A stretch of 64,000 nucleotides of DNA from contig LXFE01000152.1 of assembly GCA_001929475.1 (NCBI GenBank), forward strand, positions 1 through 64,000, in the 5' to 3' direction. The position numbers and the translations under genes are program-made. Source of the stretch: Neolecta irregularis DAH-3 (lineage: Eukaryota > Ascomycota > Neolectomycetes > Neolectales > Neolectaceae). Numbering within the stretch: the stretch's first letter is position 1; every line of letters begins with the position of its first letter. Under the pieces are notes generated by a model. The model did no database searches, was not told where the DNA came from, and saw only the letters and a list, made by a program, of their open reading frames with translations. This document shows, in pieces, positions 47,901 to 58,903 of this stretch.

Positions 47901-50397
47901 ATAATTTTTCCCTTGCAATTGTAGATGGAAAGACTTTCATGGATAAAAGTAGAACAGAAATGGTATGGGTTACCGAGAAGAATTCTATTGACGACAGTAC
48001 AAAACTATCTTTTCAATTTTCGTGGAACATATGGCCGTTTCGAGATGTTTCTTGCTTCTAATGAAAATCATGAACTTGAACTCTGTTGCCACACTCTCTA
48101 CCAGTAATCGAGATGAAAATTGCCTTCAAGCCGAGATCGCGTCGTATTCCATTGCTTCGTTACTACGCAAATGCTCTGATGATAAGTTCACAGAAATCAT
48201 TCTTAACTTCGAGTTCGAGAAGTTTATACTGATTGATTGTTTAGCCACCAATAGACAGCGTGGGGAACCCCATATCGGAAGATGTTTTCTTGAAAGGCAT
48301 TACAATGCAACACTCCCCTTAATTAGATCTCTCAGAGAGCAAAGTCGGTTAAATTTACTGCGTTGTTCTCTGGAGGATCTCACCCTTTCTGGCGCAGATG
48401 TCATTGTCGGTTTCTTTGGTGATGACGAGAATTCTATTCTCCATATCGCACAGTATATCTCCACAGCGGATTTTTCTGGGGCTCAGGTTAATGCTTTCTT
48501 GACTCTTCTCGCTCTCTGTTTAAAAGGACATATACAACCGAGGGGCAATGACATTGAATTGAACAATTCAACATCTGAAGTCGTTCACGCTTGTGTCGTC
48601 GAGGCTATACGAAATCAAATTGATTTTTTGCTCCAAGAATTATCTTCAATCAATTTCCTTCACTTGCCTGTGTTTGAGAAGCTTTTTATCATATATCCAG
48701 ATGGCTTGAAGTCGAAATTAACTAAAATGCTGAAGAAATCTACCTTCAGTAGAAAAGAGACGATTGTGATCAAAATCATGGCGTCTCAAATAGGACCTGA
48801 GGGCGGTTCTCGCTTGTTACATGGTTGGATCACGTCTTCGCTAGACATAATTACTCGAAGATTCGCTCAGGATCCAGTGTTAAGTGAAGACGTTGTTGAT
48901 TTCATTGATGCCTTTGGTGAGATGTCACACTTGCTAACTAACTGTAAAGTGAACATTCTACGCAGCGATTTCAAATTCTCGTTAGATGCCAGGGTTGTAA
49001 ATCCAGTCTTTGAAACTGGGTTGAGGAGCCATATCACATTGAAACAAACTGCGGAACTTCTCCTCGCATTAACTGTCTTCGTGGACCCGAATGAACTCAA
49101 TACGTCTCGTGCATTGCAGATCATCTTCGGTCATCCTCCCGAGAAAATTTTTCAAACACTTGAGCCACCTTCTGCTCTTCGCCGTGATATAGCGCTGTTA
49201 CTGCATCAACTTTATTTCATATCTCCCAAATCGAATGCAACTGTTTCTACGTTAGAAGGCCTTTTACAGCTCTATAATGGATCGATCGACGAAGCTGACA
49301 CGTCGATCTTGGCAATGATTGTTGATATTGAAAGTATCAGAGGAGAGTCCGTAGCCATAAGGTATAACTCGTGGGAGTTTATTGAGAAAACAAGTCATAA
49401 ACCATTTGACGTCAAATCGTCGACTGCGATTTTCGACTCGAAACGCATTCTGAAATCTATCTATAATTTTCCCATTGAGGTTGACCGCTCGCAGTTGAAT
49501 CTGTCAGATATTATGGCTTCTAGGACAGAATTGTTACAAGAAACAGAACTTAAGGCTTCAATTTATGACCCCGTCCTCCTGTTGTCGATGATCGCTATGT
49601 TTCTCAAGCAGCACGAGCCAAACCAGGACTTTCGCAAACTGATCGAAAGTAATGCATTTGGATATATTCTGATATGCCTCTCATCAACTGAAAAGAATAT
49701 CCTTAAAATGGCTTACAATATCTTAGAACATCTTTGGTACACTCTCGAGGTATACCTGATCTCAGAACAGATCGCCCGTTAACACCTTAGACTTCCAAAT
49801 TTCGTGAACAAGGGCAAATCACTTTGATTTTCACACTTTTGAGAAACACATTCAGCGAAGAGGAAGGTCTTCCAACCAGAATTTCCTCTGCATTTGCCAC
49901 TTTTCTTGCGATTGCACCAAGCGTATTACTGAATCCTGGTCATATGATGTACGAAAAGCTTAATAAGTTTCTTTTGCAGCGGCCAGTATTCGATATACAG
50001 GATATCCCAATGCTATATTCTATTATCTATACAGATGAGGATTGGCAGAAGGAGGTCTGTTGGTTCCTTGAAATTTTGGCGTCTGGAGTCAAGTGCTATG
50101 ACGTATGCCTAGCACCATTTTTGTTTGTCGTGGCAAGCTAACCCTCTTTCTAGGACTTTGAGCATTTCTGTAAACGGCATATATTTGAATGGTGCTTCGA
50201 GCTGTACGAGTCACATGTTTCGAGTTCTTCTGTAAAAAACCTGGTGGTCTTGTTATTAGAGCGAGCTGGACTTATTCGTGAGGTGCGAAAGGGCCTAGAA
50301 ACCCGGTATGGCATGGTTTCATGGCTCAAGTTGCACGGCCAGGATGAAAAACTACGGCCTCTATGCGAGGCCTACGAATTAGAATAGACTACCGTGT
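44925..50397 (+). CDS. URB1: Nucleolar pre-ribosomal protein Urb1/Npa1
   Basis: Very large HEAT-like protein of early 60S pre-ribosomes. The start is ATG 44925 (MEQNVQDLKLLLRQQSYE). The N-terminal Npa1 region shows ISPTLDLLLSMVAFAEGKFSRDIF, LDWTLKFWGKLLGMK, HPDVRTRMIKLVFSLLKYG, EDEAWVVKQVFDGLKD. Helical repeats fill the middle. The C-terminal NopRA-type region shows DPVLLLSMIAMFLKQHEP, NAFGYILICLSSTEKNILKMAYNILEHLWYTLE, then LLERAGLIREVRKGLETRYGMVSWLKLHGQ. It ends at TAG 50395-50397. At least seven small introns break the frame (for example near 45790, 46695, 47390, 47815, 48010, 49785 and 50145). The length of about 1,750 residues is normal. Confidence 0.9.
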
Positions 50398-50506
50398 ACA
50401 AAATTGTATATTAAAAGTCATACTCTTTTCTCATGAGGAAACTAGAACCCCGACCAGTTAGCTGCTCTTACTTCATCTTCCCTACCGTCATTAACCACCC
50501 ACCAAG

Positions 50507-52526
50507 ATGCCTACCTATGACATTCAGGAGCTTCTTAATTTCCGTGACCTTGAAATATGCAGCCATAGACCGGAAAAGCTTCCTCCTCAACTGGAATGGA
50601 TGGGGTACAATATCCAATATCCCATACCCAACGGCTGTTAATACTATAGAAGTGCCGAAACGTTAAGACAAGAACCTGGAGCAAGGAAACATGATGACAA
50701 AAACTTCTGCAAAGATACCTTGAACAAGTTTGGTGCTCTCTGGAAGTTCTGCTGATAGTTGTCTTAGCCATAATAATGAGACTGAGAGCCAGAAGAGGCA
50801 TGTTAAAGAACGCACAGTCCAAACTTCTGCGAGTAAGTCCTCTTAATATCTTATTAGAGAGAGGCCAACTAACTGAAAGGCCACGAAACTATCATTCTAG
50901 GTCCACCTCGTAACCAATTTGCTTCGTCATCTCCGCAGCAAACTCAGCGAAAACATGATAAAACAGAAGGTCAACGGCGGCTCGAAACTCCTCTTACGCG
51001 GAGCTTTGATAATTCAGACGAAGGTCTCAGAGATGATTTCTTGACTCCTAATCGCCGTCGCAAGAACGAAAATATCGATGACAGTGAAGAATGGCACACA
51101 CGTCATCCTCGAAAGTCTCTCGGACAAGATGATAAGCCCAAAAAGAAAGTGGGTCCCACCGGACAGTCTTGGGAAAAGAAGCCAGACAAAACTGCTGATG
51201 TTGGCAACTGGAGAAATAATACACCAGTCAAAGATCGAATGAACGAGCGTACTACTGAGAAGAATAGCAGAAACCGAACGTCAAAAATGGATTCCAAAGA
51301 GAGTTCAAGGAAACCTAAAGACCCTGAATGGATGGAGTCGGACATTCCCGAAGATACCGTTGCTCAAGCGAATTCAGCCGATGCTTATGAGAAATGGAAG
51401 GAGGAGATGAAAAGTAAACATACCAAACAAGAAGATGTCTTCGAACCGGAAGAGTCGCCAGTTGAAACTTCTCAAGACGACTCAATCGATGGTAACATCT
51501 TAAGTCGACTATGTAATTTAATCACTAGACTTCATTGGCGCCGATAAAGCCTCTGCGGAAAGCTCTCTTTTTGCTGTAGAACTCAGAATTAAGAGTTCCA
51601 ATGCCCCTCTGGCTTCTTCGACTCAATCTCGGTCGCTTCCTATAGATTCCCACAAGTCACACAAACCGTCTCGCTTTCTCTCAAAGTATATTGGCGATAC
51701 TACTCCGCCAGTAGACATCGAAACTCAACCTAATCGGCATGAAACACCACAAACAAATCCTTCTGGAATTCAAAATAGCCACGTAGCTGCTCCTAATGAG
51801 AATTTGAACGTACTCATGCAAAACCAAACCCCGGTATCCTGCCAATCTCACTCACCTCAAAATGAAGGTTCTCAACGACTCATGTCAATTCTCACTGGAG
51901 GTCGGCCAGCTGAGCAAGACTATTTTCAAGAAAATATTCGACCACAGATGCGGCCGACAGAGTTGGACGAGTATATTCATCCGCAATCATATTTGAGTCC
52001 TCCACTTCACAACGAAGGCACACCCAGGAACGGTTTTTTTCATTCTCTTTTACAACCAAGAACCCCTTCAGGTTTTGCTACTGATGTATCTCGTGCTCAG
52101 GTTCACAATTACGAATCAGATCGCATCCAACATACAGTTGAACGTTCCCTTGATCGTAGTCCGTTCCCTTCCCCAGGTTTTATGCCACCGCCTGGGTTGA
52201 GAGGCCCGGAGCCTTTTAATCGAACCCATTACAGCGACATAGGACCGGGCATGCACCCACCTGTCCGTTCAATTCATCCATCCTCACCGATGTCTCCTCC
52301 CCCTGGTCCTCTTATACAGTTTGGCAACTACCAGCAACCCTTGCCTCCCCAGTACCCGCCACATCAGTATATGATGCCTCCTCCACCCCAGTTCCGCGGA
52401 AATCACCCACATTACATGAACGGTCCCCCTATCCACCCCCAAATCGGGAACCAAGTTTACAGACCTGGTCCTATCCCTCCCCCAGGACTTGAACAATATC
52501 CCCTTGGGATGCAAAATCGTCGTTGA
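50507..52526 (+). CDS. eIF4E-binding protein, 4E-T/Eap1-like
   Basis: The start is ATG 50507. The first residues, MPTYDIQELLNFRD, contain the canonical eIF4E-binding motif Y-x4-L-hydrophobic (YDIQELL), followed by LPPQLEWMG, a layout seen in fungal 4E-T-like proteins. A small intron follows EWM. The central region is charged and disordered (RRKNENIDDSEEW, WEKKPDK, NWRNNTPVKDRM, DPEWMESDIPED, AYEKWKEEMK). The C-terminal half is Pro/Gln/His-rich (PPPGLRGPEPFN, PHQYMMPPPPQFRG, PPPGLEQYPLGMQ), as in P-body and translational repressor proteins. Stop at 52526. The function as a translation repressor is inferred from the motif and composition. It is 110 bp downstream of URB1. Confidence 0.75.
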
Positions 52527-52791
52527 AGTCACACGAAAACGCCTAATGTCTAATCTTTTCTCAGTCTGCGAGAAACCTGGTGTTCTCGTTGATTCTGGCT
52601 TTGACTTTTCTGTTTTACTAGCAATATGGGGTTATCGGGTGGCATTTTTGCTCTTTTTCTACCTTTTCGAGTATCTTGTACATCTGGAATCTGGCTACTT
52701 GTTTTCCTCTTTCTTTTGTGTTCTGAATACATTATACCCTCCTTTGCTACTTAATACTGTGTTCCGGAATCCATAATTTGAGCAACCCGCA

Positions 52792-55700
52792 CTACGCTAA
52801 GGGGAAAGGACCACTAAGCATAGCTCTCATACGAGCTAGCTCTGCACTATACTCTTGACGCAAGTCCTTCAGCGTCAATAATTTCCTTCGAATGTTGTCT
52901 ATTGTTAACGTGCAATTAGTCAGGATCATACTCTTTAACCCATGTGAAAATTTTGGTTTCTTGGCAGTATGAGATTCTGCTTCCACATGATTCGCAATGA
53001 TCCAAGCATCGTCGTCCTTCAAACATGACAAGGCACTTATCAGAGCCAAATATGACTCTGTAATCTCTAGCGAATTCATCATATAACCGTGGGTGCCTGT
53101 TGTTGAGTTTTGTAATTGTTTTATTCTTTGGTGCATGATCGAAGCAGCTTCTAATCAGAACATCGTCCAAATCTATGAATATACCTCCACGATAATTTGA
53201 CTTCTTTACCCGCCAGGCATAGAGAATTCTATGGTAATTCGGATGAGCATGTGTATCAATTACGGCTTCAGCTTTGTTTTGAAGGATTTCATCAACATCG
53301 TCTTGAAGACTGACAAATGGGTATTCGCAAAGCTGAATTGACCGATTATCTTCGCACATCCTGGCAACAAGTTTTCGGCCTGCTTCTATTTGCCTAAGAA
53401 TCAGAAGACGTGAAAGTAACGCAGATCTACGAGTTTCTAGATTCGAAATGCCGAAGGCAAAGATACGCCTCATCATAGAGTCCGCAGCCAATTGCGCTTT
53501 TAAAGAGCTTGGTCCAAATATCACCGTCAAGAGAGAAAGCCTTTGAATTAACAAACACCTGGATTTAAGATCATGCCTTGGATTTCAGTAGACTAGACTC
53601 TAATGCCAGGTTGCAGGCGTTGATAACGTTTTTATGCATTGCTTTTTGCTCGAATAGAGAAGCAACATGTAAAAAGAATTGCGAAAGACCTTTCCCAATG
53701 GTTGACACTTCCGCGTCTTCCAGAGCCTCTCTCGTCGCACGACCTTCATCTGAATTTAATTCTTCTTCAGCAGCTATCATTTAGATGGCAATTCTCCAAC
53801 TAAACGTACCAAGACCAACACTAGCCTTTGAAAAAGACAGTTCCGCTTTGAGAGATTCGCCAAGCTCGAGAAATATTCGTCCTTTAACGTACATCCCCCA
53901 ATGACTTTGGGGTAGCCATTCTAGAAAGCTATTCGCGTCTTCAATCCTTGTCTGTTGTCTCAAAATATTCAGGAGTTTCAAAGGGAATATCGAGGCATTC
54001 TGACTGATATCTAATTGGAGGAGGGTGGAGCTAATTAAAGAGGAAAAAGAAGTTCCATCCGAATTCGAAGTGAAAGAAGGATTCGTCAATAGATTTAAAA
54101 TTTGGTGCATAAATGATCTCCCCGTTATTTTTTTTGACGACTTCAATGTATCAAGCATGCGCATATTTTCAAGATGCTGTGATAAGATGTTATCGGTATT
54201 GATGCTCTCATGGGATATTCTTTGTATCGCAGGCCGATAAAGACCAACTTCGGCAAGAAGGCTGTAAGCTTTGTAACTCTCCAGATATCTGGTAGAAAGT
54301 TTCTGGAGAACTTCTGGAGAATGCTCAATACCGATTTCCGCGTTAGCGATATAGGCAATCAGTAGAATCACATCCAAGAGGGCATCTCGACGCGACAACC
54401 CAACTTCTACGACCCCAGCGCTAAGCAATGAAAGTGAAGTGTGAGTGCAGATTGCTGTGCGAGAATCGACTTCGTCAGGATCCTCGACAATGCATACCAA
54501 TAGTTCTTCCAACGCCTTTTCGAGGCTGAGAGCATTTAAGATTTCTCTAAGACTGTTATGGACAGATTCTGTAAGATGTTCGTAGAGGCATGAATCATAT
54601 ATCATCCAAAGACGATCCTCGATGGTAAATGTTGGGTTGCGGATGATTTCTTCGTGTAGTGCACATCGAATATCATCCAGAGCTTGCTTGGTAAGATTAT
54701 GACGCAAATAATTGGCAGCTGTGGCGACCCGACTGACATTTGACAACAACAATGGATCTTGGATTATGCGATATATGGGAGAAAATTCAGGAATTTTTAA
54801 TTTTGCTATACTTTCCAGATTCGATAAAAGGTCATCGTTATTGAGGTTTAAAAGTTCTGCGCCCTGACATCCACGAATAACAGAAAGGCGACCAGCCTTG
54901 GCAATTAGAATCTGTCCACTTATTAGATCGTGGTATATTGAATGAGGTTCGTGAGCCCGCCGATCTAGTTCAGAACATAGGCGGGAAAAGCGATGCCAGG
55001 CCACATTAACATCGGATCTGTACTTATCAAATAGGATGCTTCCATTATCTGAGTCGATCTGTTGCTTCACAGATTGGGTGACTATTCTGCGAATCTCGTG
55101 CTCCAAAACTTTTTGCTCGGCACTAAATGTAAATTTCGTGAGAGATTTAGCTTCATCAGGATTCTGACTTTGTTGATAGATTTGGAGAGCTGTCCGGAGA
55201 ACAGATGACGGATATTGAGAGCCCGAAAAAATCTGAAAAATCCAAAACTCAGTCACATCTTCTGAGGTAGCAACCGATGGTCCACTCATGATTTTACTAG
55301 TGTTTGGACTGACAGCTGGAAATGCAGATATCCAGTAGAATTTTCCAGGGCTTTTCAGTTTGATACTGGTGGTTTGAGTTATAGAACTGGTATTGCTTTT
55401 CCAGAGGATCCATAGATCTAGATTCTGTTCTGTCCGTGAATGGTGAGCAAGAGAGTGGCTTTGCATCCGAAGATCGCCAGACACAAGAAAGTCCATAACA
55501 ATCCAAATGGAGTCGCTCGATGGAATAGATGCTTGAAGTCTCGAATCTGATCCTGCAAGAATATCTCGCAACTCAACCCCTTGTCCCGAAGGCCCACGAT
55601 TGCCTTCCCATATCACAAACGAACCTTCGTCTTGAGGATTGAAAGTTACTATGTAAAAACGTGTGTCATGCGATTGTTGAGTTTCATGCAGAGCGATCAG

Positions 55701-56711
55701 GTTCCTTGGTGTTGAATCAATAAGGGGACCGCGGCCGGAGCGATCGGCAGAGAGGTCGTATACTTTCAGTAGTTGATTCCTTGCCAGTGACCAGATTTTG
55801 AACTTCAAATCTACGGAAACAGAGAATATAAGTGACAACTTTTTCGAGATGAGTAGTGAAACTACGAGGTTGGAGGGATAATTTCTGCGAGAATTCCGAT
55901 TTTCCTTTGGCGATCCGGACCATGGTATTATGTGTTTTAACGAGGTAAGATAACTGCTGTCACTATAAATTGTCTCGAACCAGTCTTTCAAGTTAATATG
56001 ATGCAAAAATAGTGACATACCGAATGATTCATTTCTTTCAAGTTTCAATAATCCCCCATCTTGGAAGGCAAAGAGTACCGAGTTCGTGTCAACTACTTTC
56101 ATGAATTGCGGCGGTCTGATTTCGAAAGAGGGAGGAAGAAATAGCGAACACCATCCTCTCCTATCCTTAATATCGCAGGAAACAAGTTCTGTGGATGTCA
56201 GATTTATCGAATAGAGCAAATTTGCTTCCGTTAAGACGTGAATAATCATTACATCTGAATCTTGGGTTTCGCAGAGACCGACAGAGCAAGGAACAATTTT
56301 CGCGGGAAATTGTATTCTAAGACTATTTCCATTTGGATCTTCAGACTGTAAGGTCAAATCGATTGCCGAGAGATGAAGTATTCGATGATCGAGAATCCTC
56401 CAAAGAACACTCCTCGGAGATCGCCCAAATGCTCTTGTGTGGATTGAGGCATCGTTTGCGATATTTTCCTTTGCGAATTGGATTTCTGGTTCTTGGGATT
56501 CGGCATCGCAACGAGTTCGCGCATCGTTATGGTGCTGTGGGACATGAGCCGTATGGGATTTTCCCAGAGGCAACAGTCGTTCTAAGGATACACAAGATTC
56601 GCGCAACCAGCTTGGGCTATGAGGGTTGGGTGGATTAGCGGTCATTATTACAATGTTGTTATAGACAAGCGAAAAGGATGTCGAGTCTAAATTAGAATCG
56701 TCCATTAACAT
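52792..56711 (-). CDS. NUP120: Nucleoporin Nup120/Nup160
   Basis: Y-complex (Nup84/Nup107) scaffold nucleoporin. The start is ATG 56711 or 56705; a further ATG lies at 56645. The N-terminal beta-propeller begins SPRSVLWRILDHRILHLSAIDL and includes LDLWILWKSN. An alpha-helical solenoid follows. A 36-nt intron joins SVGL to AAEEELNSDEGRATREALEDAE. Further exons carry KLVARMCEDNRSIQLCEYPFVSLQDDVDEIL and NYHRILYAWRVKKSNYRG; a 37-nt intron then leads to AASIMHQRIKQL. The end ITESYLALISALSCL...LLTLKDLRQEY is typical of Nup160. A 33-nt intron at 52899-52931 is likely and has no in-frame stop. Stop at 52792. SEC13, its Y-complex partner, lies 5 kb away. Confidence 0.88.
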
Positions 56712-56833
56712 TACAACACCAATTCTAGGACACAACTACACGCAATCCATACAAAGACACAAAAACGTATAAGACGCACCGAATAGCATACCCATTCATA
56801 AAAATATAAAAACAAATCATGTGTCACGTGAAT

Positions 56834-57599
56834 TTACGATAGAGCAGAAATAGCCTGCATTTCTCCTCCATCAATCGTAAATCCCGACTTTCGAATTCGC
56901 GACCGGACGCCAAATCTTGAGAGATAATTAGACTTTTTGATGGGCTTAGCATCATGGTCCATGACCACCATTCCGTCTATTAGATCTTCGTCTCCAGGTT
57001 CTTCCACAAACGGAATAAAAGGTGTAACTTTAGTTGACTTTCCACTGGAACCGCAGTTTCCATCCAGACTCATGCGAGGTGCGAGGTGCTCTCTGGTACA
57101 TCCACCCAAATCGAATGAGCGGCGATAACTGTCAAACGACTCTCGAGAAATAGAGGAGAAAGGCTCCTCAAAAAGAGAATCTGTTTTGCCTGTGCTTCTT
57201 GACCGATGACTCCAGAAGCTTGACGATCTTTCTTGCGGAGAAGGCTATATATGTGAACTGTATGCACAAATAGGTAATACATACTGGAAGGTAGACTCCG
57301 CTATCGTTTATTACTAGGAGATCAGTCATCTGATTTTTTTAGAAGGGAGGTTGTTGCATACCCGATAATTTGTACACATCATCGTCTTTTCTAGAAGGAC
57401 TTGTAATGATATTGAACTTGCTACACTCCTTTATTATAACTATAGGTGTGACAGTGGCATGATGAGAAGAAACACTTGTCTCTTGGGTAGTGCTCTGACT
57501 TGAAGGTGGGAACGATGATTGAGAAAGAGGCAATTTTTTGAATGGGTTGCGGATGAAGGGAGCCATATTAGCGGTGGATGCTGGGAGGGACTGGGTCAT
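56834..57599 (-). CDS. Conserved fungal protein of unknown function
   Basis: The start is ATG 57599 (MTQSLPASTANMAPF). Two introns, 57314-57361 (48 nt) and 57245-57284 (40 nt), give the central block DDDVYKLSVINDSGVYLPPSPQERSSSFW, then SRESFDSYRRSFDL and a C-terminal KKSNYLSRFGVRSRIRKSG. The VYKLS..NDSGVYLPPSP block followed by Ser/Arg repeats and a SRFG motif resembles an uncharacterised ascomycete family. The protein is about 225 residues, largely disordered and Ser-rich, with no membrane segment. The many S/T-P and R-x-x-S sites suggest phosphorylation (inference). The stop is at 56834. It lies in tandem upstream of NUP120. Confidence 0.75.
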
Positions 57600-58515
57600 A
57601 TAACGGGAATCGGAGTTAGCAAATAGTGCGCCACGGAGCTTCGGAAGGGGTCAAAGGGGGCGGATTTTTTAGTTGTTTCAAGATTAGTTTCTGAGTAAAA
57701 CTGCCCAGAAAAGTACCAGGGATTCGCTTCTATGCAGAACTGTAGCAACCGTTTATATATGGTGGCGAGGCGGATGCAAAATGTGTCAGGTTTCCGTCAA
57801 ATGTCTGTTGTTGATTTATGGCTGATTCTTGCGACTGCACTATTATATGCCAAGAAATGATGATGACATGCTAGAATGACGCATCAATTATTTCGATATC
57901 AACCGCAAACGATTCAAACTACAACGAATTGCAAGTTTATCTATCTAAGCGTGCGGAATAAAAACGAAGGAGGAAAATCCAATTGAACGCATGCGAAAAA
58001 GTGGCGGAACGCCTATTGATAACATCCTAACAATGGGACATGTAATCCGAAAATGATGTTAAATTTACTTTATATGAAATACACACCATGGAATCCGGTA
58101 TATCCTATTCTGCTTATTCGGCATAAAGCAAATATAGTTGGAGAAAGTCATAAATATTTGTACCTTTCCCTTTCTTTGAGGGGGGATTCATTAGATATTT
58201 CACCATGAGAAGAAGAAGCGTGTACATAATCTGATCGAGAACTTGCTGGAAACTTGATTTGAAAAAATGCCTTAAAGCTAACATAGGTGTGCAACTCAAA
58301 GGACGAATAGTAGTCCACCTCGGATGAAACAACCACCCGAGATAAACTACATATGCTAACTAGATTATATTCATAGCATCACAGGGACTTCTTTAAGAAT
58401 AAAAGTCTTCGTTCCGTGAATAGTATGAGAAACTGACGTCAGCAAAATCATGCGGCCTTCCATGATAAAGAGCACCCAGGAGGCGGGGCGTGTGTCAACT
58501 CGTACGATTTACACC
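57600..58515. other. Intergenic, 916 bp
   Basis: The largest spacer outside the left flank, between divergent genes. It is AT-rich. Two overlapping minus-strand frames of about 60-70 codons (58114-58336) have no recognisable homology. No repeat was noticed. Confidence 0.5.
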
Positions 58516-58812
58516 ATGTCTTCTTCCGATACCAAAAGAATCATCGCTGACTGGCAAGAGAAGCTGGTTGGAAAAGTTCTCAGTGAGGAGCATGGTCCTG
58601 ATGTATCAATGTTCTATGCATCAATATTTACTCTAACAGACATTTAAAAGAGCAGACCTTCCTTTGGATTTCCGAGTCTTGAAAGCTGGAGCTATGCATA
58701 CCCAGGAGCATAACCCAGGCCGGTATGTCTGGCCAATTGACTTAATTAATCGCATAGAATGAATGTTTATTGTGACAAGAATATGAGAGTTAGTCGACTG
58801 GCTACTGGATAG
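58516..58812 (+). CDS. Small I78-type peptidase inhibitor-like protein
   Basis: Three short exons that only make sense spliced. ATG 58516 opens MSSSDTKRIIADWQEKLVGKVLSEEH. An intron of about 58 nt leads to ADLPLDFRVLKAGAMHTQEHNPGR. A 35-nt intron (GTATGT donor) leads to MNVYCDKNMRVSRLATG and TAG at 58812. The order W.EKLVGK...DLP..FRVLK.G.M.T....P.RMNV..D....V matches the I78 inhibitor family, known in fungi as small cytosolic inhibitors of about 75 residues. There is no signal peptide, so an intracellular role is likely. The first splice junction is less certain than the second. It is convergent with NAA15, 91 bp apart. Confidence 0.75.
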
Positions 58813-58903
58813 ATCATCTGGTCGTCGGAATAAATCAACAAGAATAAGAGTGTCTATATGAGCGTCAGATGATTCCTCAGTTTTCTATATCTACAAATCT
58901 CTA

